Positions 1 through 7,083 of a DNA stretch of 64,000 bases are shown piece after piece (the first letter of the stretch is position 1; every line of letters begins with the position of its first letter). The translations under genes and the position numbers were made by a program. The notes below the pieces were generated by a model. It made no database searches. It was not told the DNA's origin and saw only the letters and a list, made by a program, of their open reading frames with translations. Source of the DNA: Gp6-AA40 sp035711805 (GTDB lineage Bacteria > Acidobacteriota > Vicinamibacteria > Vicinamibacterales > UBA2999); the NCBI GenBank assembly GCA_035711805.1, contig DASTBV010000059.1:1-64000 (forward strand), read 5' to 3'.

Positions 1-159
1 CCGTGACTCTCCACCGCCAACGTCCACGACGCAGGTGTCGGCCGACAGCCCGGCCGCTTCGATCATCTGCAGCGACACGGCCGGGAACTGTTCAAACCAG
101 CTGACGTCCCGCTCGCCTCGCGTCCTGTAAATCGTGTCCCAGTGTCCCGGACGGTCCAT
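1..159 (-). CDS. Class I SAM-dependent methyltransferase, N-terminal fragment
   Basis: The gene runs off the left edge, so only the first 53 codons are visible. It starts at the ATG whose first base is 159. The visible protein has an opening resembling HWDTIYRTRGERDVSWFE, followed by the glycine-rich strand VVDVGGGESR near residues 44-53. That combination is typical of small class I SAM methyltransferases related to thiopurine/tellurite-type enzymes, where the glycine motif binds the S-adenosylmethionine cofactor. The substrate cannot be judged because the catalytic part is missing. It lies on the same strand as, and 41 bp downstream of, the exported hydrolase gene. Family assignment is inferred from motif I and the N-terminal signature only. 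Confidence 0.7.
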   Translation of the reverse strand, partial: MDRPGHWDTIYRTRGERDVSWFEQFPAVSLQMIEAAGLSADTCVVDVGGGESR

Positions 160-200
160 GCGTGCCTACCGTTCCGCCATGTTCGCGTTCCACGAGAGGA

Positions 201-1505
201 TTAAGGGATTGTCACCTTTCTTGCGTCCGCGCGAATCAAATCTGCGTATTCGGGTAGAAACCAACCGTCAGCGGTGAGTTGCTTCAACCGCTGCTCGATG
301 CGTCCGGCATAGTCCGCATTTCCGCGATACAACTTGCGCAGCGTATCGTCTGCCAACGGGACCTTGGTTCCGGCCAGCTGGCAGAGCCGATCCTGCTGCT
401 GCGTCTTGCCCTTGCCGAACACGCCATAGGTTGCGACCGGCACGTCGACCCAGACGTTGCGGATTCCGCCCTTGGCGTTGCCGTGCTCGTCGAGCGCCAG
501 ATGTGAACCGTCGTTCGTCGGATCCTGATCGACGGCAATCGGCGGCGCGTGCGGCGGCGTCTTCCCGCTCGCGATCCACTCGATCAGATGGTTGAGACCC
601 AGCGCCGTAAACGCGCCCGCCGGAAAATCGGTCACCGGCAGCGTGCAGGGATCGTTCTGGAACCCCGGATTGTCGCGCGAGTTGTTGTGCGGCATGCCGG
701 CCACCTCGTACAGGCGGAACCGGTTGCCAGGGTCGTCGCTGTCCGGACGCCGGTACTTGATTCCCTGTTCCGCCCACGTGACGACTTCCGTCTGCGTGGG
801 CATCTGAATCATCGGCACGTCGACGACGGGCAGCGGGGTGTTGCCGTTGGTGCTCGTCAGCAGGAAGCCGTCGAAGATAGGGCCGCCGTCGGGCATGCGG
901 AGCGTCGGATGCGCCGCCAGATAGGTCCGAACGGTGCCGCTCGAGGCGGACGTTCCCATCAGCGTCGCCCGCCGAACGGCGTATGTCGCAAAGGGCCCGG
1001 TCTTGCTCTTGATCAGCCGGCCAACCTGCGCGATCACCTCGTTCGTCTGCCCCATCGCGATGTTCAGCGAGGCGTACCTGTCCGCGTTGAACGTCTTCAG
1101 CAGGTTGACGTTCCCGGCGCTGTGCACGATTTCGACGAACATGTGGTTGCGCGTGAGGATGGACTGCCGCGACCACTCGAAGACGAGCGACCGCCCGCCG
1201 GCGTGCAGCGCTTCGGACACCACGGTGCCGCTGAAGGCACCTGCGTTTCTTGGACGCCGCACGATGATTCGCGTGGCGTAGGGTGCGTCGCCAATCGTGC
1301 CGGTGACGAAGTACTCCTCGGTGACGTACGGAAAGTCCTCGACTTTGACCGCGTTCGACGTCACGCTCACCGGTGGATCCGGATACATGCGGCCGGGTCC
1401 GGTGATGGGCCCGGAAATCGCAGGGATCGGTGGCGTCGCCGTCCATGCATAGTCGGCAGTGCCGACGACGATCACGATCAGGCTGGCTATGATTGCTGGC
1501 CGCAT
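201..1505 (-). CDS. Exported alpha/beta hydrolase-domain protein
   Basis: This is a 434-residue protein starting at the ATG at 1505. An open frame extends further upstream but crosses a hairpin repeat and has no signal peptide. Residues 1-23 form a signal peptide, so it should act in the periplasm or outside the cell. It resembles the large exported alpha/beta hydrolase family found in Acidobacteriota and actinobacteria. The likely nucleophile elbow is GTSASSG at 184-190 and a candidate catalytic His lies in AGMPHNNSRD near residue 300. Members are presumed esterases or lipases, but no substrate can be read from the sequence. A small exported protein is encoded divergently at 1600. The hydrolase fold is fairly secure; the activity is inferred. 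Confidence 0.75.
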   Translation of the reverse strand: MRPAIIASLIVIVVGTADYAWTATPPIPAISGPITGPGRMYPDPPVSVTSNAVKVEDFPYVTEEYFVTGTIGDAPYATRIIVRRPRNAGAFSGTVVSEALHAGGRSLVFEWSRQSILTRNHMFVEIVHSAGNVNLLKTFNADRYASLNIAMGQTNEVIAQVGRLIKSKTGPFATYAVRRATLMGTSASSGTVRTYLAAHPTLRMPDGGPIFDGFLLTSTNGNTPLPVVDVPMIQMPTQTEVVTWAEQGIKYRRPDSDDPGNRFRLYEVAGMPHNNSRDNPGFQNDPCTLPVTDFPAGAFTALGLNHLIEWIASGKTPPHAPPIAVDQDPTNDGSHLALDEHGNAKGGIRNVWVDVPVATYGVFGKGKTQQQDRLCQLAGTKVPLADDTLRKLYRGNADYAGRIEQRLKQLTADGWFLPEYADLIRADARKVTIP

Positions 1506-1536
1506 TGGAAGTCTCCGATGAGGTGCGCGTGTCCGC

Positions 1537-1560
1537 GTCCGCCTGAAGGCGGACACTACG
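1537..1560. repeat. GTAG-headed short hairpin repeat, copy 1
   Basis: The 18-bp core GTCCGCCTGAAGGCGGAC is a perfect 7-bp stem with a 4-base loop, followed by ACTACG. Read on the minus strand it becomes CGTAGT, then the hairpin. The same unit recurs at about a dozen places in the window. Here it lies between the divergent starts at 1505 and 1600. Confidence 0.85.
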
Positions 1561-1599
1561 ATAGTCGAACGACGATAGCCGAACGAGCAGGAGGAGTGA

Positions 1600-1875
1600 A
1601 TGTCTGCGAACCGATATCTCAACACCGTGCTGACGATCATTGCGGTCGAACTCGGATGGCTCGCGATCTCCCACGTGGGCGTGCCGGTCAGCGCCCAACA
1701 GGCGCCGACACGGGTCGTCATCACCGGCGTAGAACTGAACTCCGACGAGTTGCTGCCGGTCGTGCTGCGACGCGTAGACGTGCCGATTAGAATCGACCCG
1801 ACCCAGCCGCTCAGGCTCGCGGAACCGGTGACGGTCCGGATTCCCGTGACCTCGTCGTCGGAATTCGCGAAATGA
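1600..1875 (+). CDS. Small exported protein of unknown function
   Basis: This is a 91-residue protein with a clear ribosome binding site (GGAGG, 4 bp before the ATG). Residues 1-32 form a long hydrophobic signal sequence ending near VSAQ, so the mature part is only about 58 residues. The remainder is rich in beta-forming residues and has no cysteines, catalytic motif or repeat that I recognise. It converges tail to tail with the PQQ dehydrogenase gene, whose stop codon begins at the next base. The start, signal peptide and codon use support a real gene. I do not recognise the family. Confidence 0.7.
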   Translation: MSANRYLNTVLTIIAVELGWLAISHVGVPVSAQQAPTRVVITGVELNSDELLPVVLRRVDVPIRIDPTQPLRLAEPVTVRIPVTSSSEFAK

Positions 1876-3522
1876 TCAGTCTCTCAGCCCGAACGTGATC
1901 AGCGAGTTTCCGGAAATCGTCGACACGTACTGCTTGTTGTCGATCATGTAGGTGATCGGCCCGTTGACGATCTGTCCGCCGAGGCTCGCTTTCCACAGCA
2001 CTTCTCCGCTGCGCGCGTCGAGCGCGTAGAAATAACCCTCGCGGCCGCCGGTGAACAGCAGGTCGCTCGCGGTCGTCAGAATCCCGCTGTCGCTCATGTC
2101 GAACTGCTCGAACTTCCATTTCGCGGCGCCGGTGAGTGGATCAATCGCGATCACCGAGCCATGCCCCGCCGCATCGGTCCAGCTGTTAATCGGCGTCGTC
2201 CGGCCGATGCGCACGCCGGGCGCACCGGGCACCGGCAGGAGCTGACGGCCCCCGCCGCCGCCAAACGTCCGCCCCGGCACGTACTCCTGGTATTCGCGGC
2301 GGTAGATCGTCGCGTAGTTCTCCCACGCCGTGACGTAGAAGAGACCGGTGCGCGGGCTGAAGGACGGCGAGTACCAGTTCGTTCCGCCCTGGTTGCCCGG
2401 CCACGTCGGCTGGCCGGGCGGCTGCGGCGTCTGCATCGGACGGCCGTTGGCGTCGAAGCCGCTCATCCAGTTCACCTTGACGAACGGCTTGCCCGACAGG
2501 AACTTTCCGGTGACGCGATCGAGCACGTAGAAGTTGCCGTTGCGGTTGGCCCACAGCATCGACTTCAGCGGTTTCCCCTGCCAGGTAATATCGGCCAGCA
2601 CCGCAATCTGCACGGAGTCGTAGTCGTACGGATCGTTCGGCGTGAACTGGTAGTGCCATCGCATCCGGCCGGTATCCGCATCCACGGCGATCACTGATGC
2701 GGTGTAGAGGTTGTCGCCCGGCCGTTGATCGGGGTTCCAGTCGGGACCCGGATTTCCCACACCCCAGTAGGTGAGGTTCAACTCGGGGTCGTAGGACGGC
2801 GTCAGCCAGATCGATCCGCCACCGGTTTTCCATGCGTCGCCCTTCCACGTCTCGCTGCCCGGCTCGCCGGGCGCAGGCACCGTGTGCAGACGCCATACTT
2901 CCTTGCCGGTCTTCACGTCGTGGGCCGCCACGTAGCCGCGGATGCCGTATTCACCGCCGCCCATGCCGATCAGCACCTTGTCCTTGACGACCAGCGGCGC
3001 CATCGTGAGCGAGTAGCCAAGCTTCGGGTCGCCGGCCTGCACGTTCCACAGCGGCCGGCCCGTTTTCGCATCGATCGCGATCAGCCTCGCGTCGAGAGTG
3101 CCGAGAAAGACCGTGTCGCCGGCGATCGCCACGCCGCGGTTGTTGGAGCCGCAGCAGACGCGGGCGTCCGGCGATGGCGTGTGCCGATAGAGCCAGAAGA
3201 CGCGGCCGGTCTTCGCATCGAGCGCGAGCACGTCGTTCGGCCGCTGCGTGACGTACATGATCCCGTCCACGACCAGCGGCGTGGACTGCCATGCGCCGAA
3301 TACCTGATTCGGAAGGATCCACTTCAGCTCGAGGTTCCTGACCGTCGATCGATCGATCTGCTTCAGCCCGCTGTAGCGCTGGCTGAAATAACCGCCGGAG
3401 TACATCAGCCAGTTGTGGGCTTCGTCCGCGGCGCGGACGAGCCGTTCCGGCGTCACCTGCGCGCTGACGAAAGACCCGAGCGCGAGAACGAGCAACACGA
3501 AGACGGAGAGATGTTTTTTCAT
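1876..3522 (-). CDS. PQQ-dependent alcohol-type dehydrogenase, exported
   Basis: This 548-residue protein starts at the ATG at 3522 with a signal peptide (residues 1-21). It has the eight-bladed quinoprotein propeller pattern. Adjacent cysteines at 123-124 (ARVCCGSNN) match the vicinal disulfide that packs on PQQ in methanol- and alcohol-type dehydrogenases. Repeated blade motifs such as LDAKTGRVFW, IDAKTGRPLW, VDADTGRMRW and IDPLTGAAKW are visible. It probably oxidises an alcohol or similar substrate in the periplasm. It starts 2 bp after the stop of the diheme cytochrome c gene, so the cytochrome is the likely electron acceptor. The substrate is not predictable. Family assignment is strong; the redox partnership is inferred from the operon. 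Confidence 0.88.
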   Translation of the reverse strand: MKKHLSVFVLLVLALGSFVSAQVTPERLVRAADEAHNWLMYSGGYFSQRYSGLKQIDRSTVRNLELKWILPNQVFGAWQSTPLVVDGIMYVTQRPNDVLALDAKTGRVFWLYRHTPSPDARVCCGSNNRGVAIAGDTVFLGTLDARLIAIDAKTGRPLWNVQAGDPKLGYSLTMAPLVVKDKVLIGMGGGEYGIRGYVAAHDVKTGKEVWRLHTVPAPGEPGSETWKGDAWKTGGGSIWLTPSYDPELNLTYWGVGNPGPDWNPDQRPGDNLYTASVIAVDADTGRMRWHYQFTPNDPYDYDSVQIAVLADITWQGKPLKSMLWANRNGNFYVLDRVTGKFLSGKPFVKVNWMSGFDANGRPMQTPQPPGQPTWPGNQGGTNWYSPSFSPRTGLFYVTAWENYATIYRREYQEYVPGRTFGGGGGRQLLPVPGAPGVRIGRTTPINSWTDAAGHGSVIAIDPLTGAAKWKFEQFDMSDSGILTTASDLLFTGGREGYFYALDARSGEVLWKASLGGQIVNGPITYMIDNKQYVSTISGNSLITFGLRD

Positions 3523-3524
3523 GG

Positions 3525-4295
3525 TTACTGTCCCCGCAGCGTCAGGAGATACGCGATGACGTCCGCAAGCTCCGCGTCGGTCAGTTTCCCCGCATACGCC
3601 GGCATCGGCGATTTTGTCTCGACGACGTAGTTGCGCATATCGCTCTTGGCCAGCGAATGCAGCCGCTCCTTGTCGTCGATCAGCTGCACCGTGTAGGTGT
3701 CCTCGTTCAGCCGGCGGCCGCTGATCGTGCGGCCGTCCTTCATCGTGACGCGGACAGGCCTGTTGATCGGCATCATGCCGGAGGTCGGGTCGGTCAGCGA
3801 GCGGTGAATCGCTTCGACGTTTCGCGTCACGCCGACGTCGGACAGATCGGGCGCGACACGCGAGCCGACGCCGTTGATGCGATGGCACGCGATGCATCCG
3901 CCTTTGCCCTCGACGACGGTCTTGCCGCGCGCGGCGGTGCCAACCCGGACCGGCCGCGCCGTCAGATCGAAGCCGGCGCGGATGAAGGCGACTACGCCGG
4001 TCAGCTCGGCCGGCTGCAGGGCGAAGGCAGGCATCGCGCCGCCGGCTGCTCCAGTGGTGATGACGCGCGCGAGATCCTCGTCCGACGAGGCGCGGCGGAA
4101 CTGCTGACGGCGCAGGTCGATGCCGGAGACCTGATCGCCGTTCGGTCCGTGACAGGCGGCGCACTGGCGGTTGTACACACGCGAGCCGGCGTCGATTTCC
4201 GCCTGCGTGTACTGGCCATGGTCCTGCGCCGCCGGGTTCGCGGCGCTGAACGCCACCAGAGCAGCCGCCGCTGCAAGGATAAGAAGTCGGCTCAT
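3525..4295 (-). CDS. Diheme c-type cytochrome, partner of the PQQ dehydrogenase
   Basis: This 256-residue exported protein has a signal peptide (about residues 1-23) and two CxxCH heme c sites: CAACH at 45-49 and CIACH at 134-138. Candidate axial methionines follow, for example in GGAMPA near 89 and KSPMPAY near the C-terminus. The region between the second heme and the C-terminus (IVRVTMKDGRTISGRRLNED-like) matches the haem-binding segment found in cytochromes linked to PQQ dehydrogenases. I chose the ATG at 4295. An in-frame GTG at 4313 is possible but adds only six residues. It is the first gene of a two-gene operon with the dehydrogenase (2-bp gap) and should carry electrons away from PQQ. 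Confidence 0.87.
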   Translation of the reverse strand: MSRLLILAAAAALVAFSAANPAAQDHGQYTQAEIDAGSRVYNRQCAACHGPNGDQVSGIDLRRQQFRRASSDEDLARVITTGAAGGAMPAFALQPAELTGVVAFIRAGFDLTARPVRVGTAARGKTVVEGKGGCIACHRINGVGSRVAPDLSDVGVTRNVEAIHRSLTDPTSGMMPINRPVRVTMKDGRTISGRRLNEDTYTVQLIDDKERLHSLAKSDMRNYVVETKSPMPAYAGKLTDAELADVIAYLLTLRGQ

Positions 4296-4317
4296 GGGCG
4301 GAGGTTGTATCACAGGG

Positions 4318-4389
4318 ACCGGGGATCAGGGATCGGGGATCAGGGATCGGGGATCAGGGATCGGGGATCGGGGATTGGGGATCGGGGAC
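4318..4389. repeat. GGGATCAG tandem repeat, array 1
   Basis: Seven to eight degenerate units of GGGATCAG or GGGATCGG stand head to tail between divergent genes. Further arrays of the same unit occur at 5179, 11277, 19313 and 40161. There are no unique spacers, so it is not a CRISPR array. Confidence 0.85.
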
Positions 4390-4413
4390 AAAATAGGTGG
4401 AAGCGAGGTAGTC

Positions 4414-5148
4414 ATGGCCCGACTGATAGCTGGCGTCACGCTTATGCTGCTCTCCGCGACCCCGGCAATCGCGCAGACGGCCGACGAAATCGTGGAAAAG
4501 CACCTGGCGGCGATCGGCGGACGCGAGGCGCTCGGCCGCATCCGGACGCGCGTCTCGACCGGCAAGGTCACCGTAACGACACCCGTCGGCGACCTCGCCG
4601 GGACGGTCGACGCGTTCGCCACGGCACCGGACAAGAGCCGCACGCTCGTCAAGGTCGACGTGACCGCCCTCGGCGCCGGGATCGTCACCAACGATCAACG
4701 CTTCGACGGCACCACGGGGTACGTCATCGACTCGCTCAATGGCGACCGCGACATCACGGGCACGCAGCTCGACGCCTTGAAGAACAACGGCTTCCCCACC
4801 GCCTGGCTCGACTACAAGACCCGCGGCCATGCCGTTGCGCTGAGCGGCAAGGAGATGCTGGGCGCCAGGCCCGTCTTCGTGTTGGAGGTGACGCCCAAGG
4901 CCGGCCCGAAGATGCGGAGCTGGATTGACGCCGAAACATTCATGATCCTGAAGACGTCGGTCACGGTGGACGCGCCGGCCGTCGGCCCTGTCGAACAGAT
5001 CATGGAGTTCGATGACTACCGGACCGTGGACGGCGTGAAGGTGCCGTTCCTGGTGAAGTCGATCAACTCCCTCCAGACCGTGACCGGGGTTCTGACCGAC
5101 GTGAAACACAACGTCGAGATAGACGAGGCCTCGTTTAGAAGGCCCTAA
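4414..5148 (+). CDS. LolA-like / outer-membrane lipoprotein-sorting-type exported protein
   Basis: This 244-residue protein starts at the ATG at 4414. Upstream in-frame sequence is the GGGATCAG repeat and is not coding. The signal peptide covers residues 1-21 (ending IAQ). The opening TADEIVEKHLAAIGGREALG is the common start of exported proteins with a LolA-like beta-barrel half. Strands such as SWIDAETFMILKT and MEFDDYRTVDGVKVPF match the typical repeat pattern. Such proteins bind lipid or acyl groups in the periplasm, but orthology to LolA itself is not implied. Repeat arrays flank the gene on both sides. The fold family is moderately sure; the function is not known. Confidence 0.72.
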   Translation: MARLIAGVTLMLLSATPAIAQTADEIVEKHLAAIGGREALGRIRTRVSTGKVTVTTPVGDLAGTVDAFATAPDKSRTLVKVDVTALGAGIVTNDQRFDGTTGYVIDSLNGDRDITGTQLDALKNNGFPTAWLDYKTRGHAVALSGKEMLGARPVFVLEVTPKAGPKMRSWIDAETFMILKTSVTVDAPAVGPVEQIMEFDDYRTVDGVKVPFLVKSINSLQTVTGVLTDVKHNVEIDEASFRRP

Positions 5149-5178
5149 GGCCGCGGGCCCAAGGCCCAAGGGCTGGTT

Positions 5179-5223
5179 CAGGGATCAGGGATCAGGGATC
5201 AGGGATCAGGGATCAGGGATCAG
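5179..5223. repeat. GGGATCAG tandem repeat, array 2
   Basis: Five to six nearly perfect units of GGGATCAG precede the ribosome binding site of the DUF6152 gene by about 25 bp. Promoter elements of that gene must lie inside or next to the array. Confidence 0.85.
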
Positions 5224-5255
5224 GTATAGTTGCGCCATTTCCGGGAGGAACGCGC

Positions 5256-5654
5256 ATGCGACATGCGACCCGCACCCTGGTGCTCTCGACGATCCTGGCG
5301 CTTGCCGGCGGCACAACGGCGTTACCGCACCATTCGGTCTCCGGTCAGTTCGACACCACCAAGCTGGTGACGGTCACAGGCGTGATCAGCAAGATCGACT
5401 GGGTCAACCCGCACATCTACGTGATGGTGGACGGCAAGGACGAGTCAGGCGCCGCCGGCCAGTGGGCGCTGGAGACGATCCCGACCGCGATGGCGCGCAA
5501 GGCCAAGCTGACGAAGGACATGCTCGCCGGCAAGCAGGGCGAAACGGTCACTGTGACCGGCCACCCGTCGCGCGACGGACGGAAGTCGGCCTGGGTCATC
5601 AAGATCACGTATCCGGACGGTCACTTCTATCAGCTGTCGGCGGACAGGAAGTAG
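5256..5654 (+). CDS. DUF6152 family exported protein
   Basis: This is a 132-residue protein with a good ribosome binding site (GGGAGGAA) and a signal peptide (residues 1-24, ending near ALPHH). The mature start carries the HHS motif, then VTVTGVISKIDWVNPHIYV and a GxTVTVTGHPSRDG segment. These are the hallmarks of DUF6152, a small OB-like exported domain of unknown role. The adjacent histidines at the mature N-terminus might bind a metal, which is speculation. Stop and next start are 11 bp apart, so it forms a transcription unit with the SIGRW-family gene that follows. The same pairing recurs in the window at 10400-11706 and as a fusion at 16309-17526. Confidence 0.83.
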   Translation: MRHATRTLVLSTILALAGGTTALPHHSVSGQFDTTKLVTVTGVISKIDWVNPHIYVMVDGKDESGAAGQWALETIPTAMARKAKLTKDMLAGKQGETVTVTGHPSRDGRKSAWVIKITYPDGHFYQLSADRK

Positions 5655-5665
5655 TGGAGGTTGAC

Positions 5666-6523
5666 GTGAGTATTCGCGAGTCGAGCCGATATGCACTTGC
5701 GGCGGCGCTCGTCGTCGCGCTCGCTGCGTCCATCCACGCGCAGAGCGGAAGCCAGGTCGCCAAGGCGACGCCGCGGATCGACGGCCGCCCGGATCTCAAC
5801 GGCACCTGGGACACGGGATACAACGACCTCGTGATCGGCTTCGTGCAGCCGCAGCAGCTTGGCGGCGGCTCACTGTGCGTCTCGGGCTGCGCGCCGCCGG
5901 CGGGCGCGGCACGCGCCGGCGGAGCCGGCCGCGCGGGCGGCACGGCACCGGCCGCGCCGGCTGGGCCTGCGCGCCCGCGATACAAACCGGAGTTCCAGGC
6001 CAGGGTCAGGACGCTCGATGCCAACCAGGTGAAGGAGGATTCGATCCTTCGCTGCCAGCCGCCTGGCGTTCCGCGCATCGGCCCGCCGGCGAAGATCGTC
6101 CAGACACGGCGTGAAGTGATCTTCTTTTACGACGACGTGAACGGCGGCTTCTTCCGGATCATTCCAATCGACGGACGGCCGCACCGCAAGGACCTGCCCC
6201 CCAGCTACCTGGGAGACGCGATCGGCCGCTGGGACGGCGATACGCTCGTTGTCGAAACAGTCAACTTCAACGACGACACCTGGCTCACCGACGATGGGGC
6301 GTTCCACACGAAGGATCTGCGGGTCGTCGAACGGCTGCGGCGTACCGGCGACTCCATCGAGTGGGCGGCCACGGCGCACGACCCCGCGGTGCTGAGCGAA
6401 CCGTGGAGCCCGCCGTCGCGGACGCTGACACTGACCGATCAGGAGCTCGAGGAATCGCCGCGCTGCGAGGACCGCAGCCTGGCGCACATGCAGGATCTGA
6501 CGAATCACGATAATCCGAGATAG
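5666..6523 (+). CDS. SIGRW-family exported protein of unknown function (paralogue 1)
   Basis: The 285-residue protein starts with GTG at 5666, preceded by GGAGG at the right spacing. The longer open frame upstream overlaps the DUF6152 gene out of frame and is ignored. It has a signal peptide (about residues 1-26) and an opening RPDLNGTWDTGYND, then a low-complexity Ala/Gly/Pro linker (about 75-105). The core signature is AIGRWDGDTLVVETVNFNDD near residues 190-210, followed by a beta-rich C-terminal part. Seven proteins in this window share that signature. I know no characterised member. It is probably periplasmic or secreted. The gene order DUF6152 then SIGRW suggests a functional link. Confidence 0.75.
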   Translation: MSIRESSRYALAAALVVALAASIHAQSGSQVAKATPRIDGRPDLNGTWDTGYNDLVIGFVQPQQLGGGSLCVSGCAPPAGAARAGGAGRAGGTAPAAPAGPARPRYKPEFQARVRTLDANQVKEDSILRCQPPGVPRIGPPAKIVQTRREVIFFYDDVNGGFFRIIPIDGRPHRKDLPPSYLGDAIGRWDGDTLVVETVNFNDDTWLTDDGAFHTKDLRVVERLRRTGDSIEWAATAHDPAVLSEPWSPPSRTLTLTDQELEESPRCEDRSLAHMQDLTNHDNPR

Positions 6524-6525
6524 AT

Positions 6526-6633
6526 CGTTCGAGTCGTTCGGATCGTTCGAAACGTTCGGATCGTTCGAACGGCGAACGGCTCGAACGATTCGAACGATTC
6601 GAACGATTCGAACGATTCGAACGATTCGAACGA
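6526..6633. repeat. TCGAACGAT tandem repeat
   Basis: The spacer between two convergent genes is made of TTCGAACGA-type units. The first half reads mainly GATCGTTCG, the second mainly TCGAACGAT, so the two halves are complementary. A transcript from either side could fold into a long hairpin. Related units occur at 31915-31999 and 43842-43870. Confidence 0.85.
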
Positions 6634-6635
6634 TT

Positions 6636-7079
6636 TTATTTAACTCGGGTGCTCTGGCTCGCGACGCAGAGCCATTTGCCGTCGCGGTTCACGAACACGT
6701 CCATGTAGCGGCTGACGATCTGCGTCGGCTTGCCCTGCACCGGACCGGTCATCCGGTTCGTAAACCAGACGACGGCGGTATCGCCAAAGACCTTGATGGT
6801 GAACTCGTCGACGATCCACTCGTCGACCTGCTGATTGAACTCCTTCACCATCTGCAGCTCGCGCTTCTTGTCGGCGCGGGTGCCGTCGCCGTAGGTGGCG
6901 ATGAACTCCGGCGCCAGCACGCTGTCGATGAACGCCACGTTGTTGGTCTGCAGCGCCTCGATCCAGTCGCGCTCGAGCTGCTCGAGAATCTGCTGGGCTG
7001 ACTGCACGGGCCGCTGCGCCGGCAGTTCGACGGCGGCGCAGGCCAGGAGGAGCGCACATAGCGCTGACCGGACTCTCAT
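6636..7079 (-). CDS. NTF2-like / DUF4440-type exported protein
   Basis: This 147-residue protein starts at the ATG at 7079. A GTG one codon upstream is also possible. It has a signal peptide (about residues 1-21, ending LPAQ). The remainder follows the SnoaL/DUF4440 cone fold: ILEQLERDWIEALQTNN, then LAPEFIATYGDGT, and a sheet ending RYMDVFVNRDGKWLCVASQS. Such proteins bind small ligands or act as simple hydrolases or isomerases. No specific substrate can be given. It begins a few bases after the stop of the SDR gene, so the two are probably co-transcribed. The fold call is good; the role is unknown. Confidence 0.8.
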   Translation of the reverse strand: MRVRSALCALLLACAAVELPAQRPVQSAQQILEQLERDWIEALQTNNVAFIDSVLAPEFIATYGDGTRADKKRELQMVKEFNQQVDEWIVDEFTIKVFGDTAVVWFTNRMTGPVQGKPTQIVSRYMDVFVNRDGKWLCVASQSTRVK

Positions 7080-7083
7080 CACA

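Noticed and set aside
549..1790. Long open frame on the plus strand opposite the exported hydrolase
   Set aside because: It is an antisense shadow of a high-GC gene: Arg/His/Pro-rich, no ribosome binding site, no recognisable domain. The minus-strand gene explains the region.
4318..4389. GGGATCAG arrays as a CRISPR array
   Set aside because: Units are 8 bp and contiguous, with no spacers of unique sequence and no cas genes in the window.
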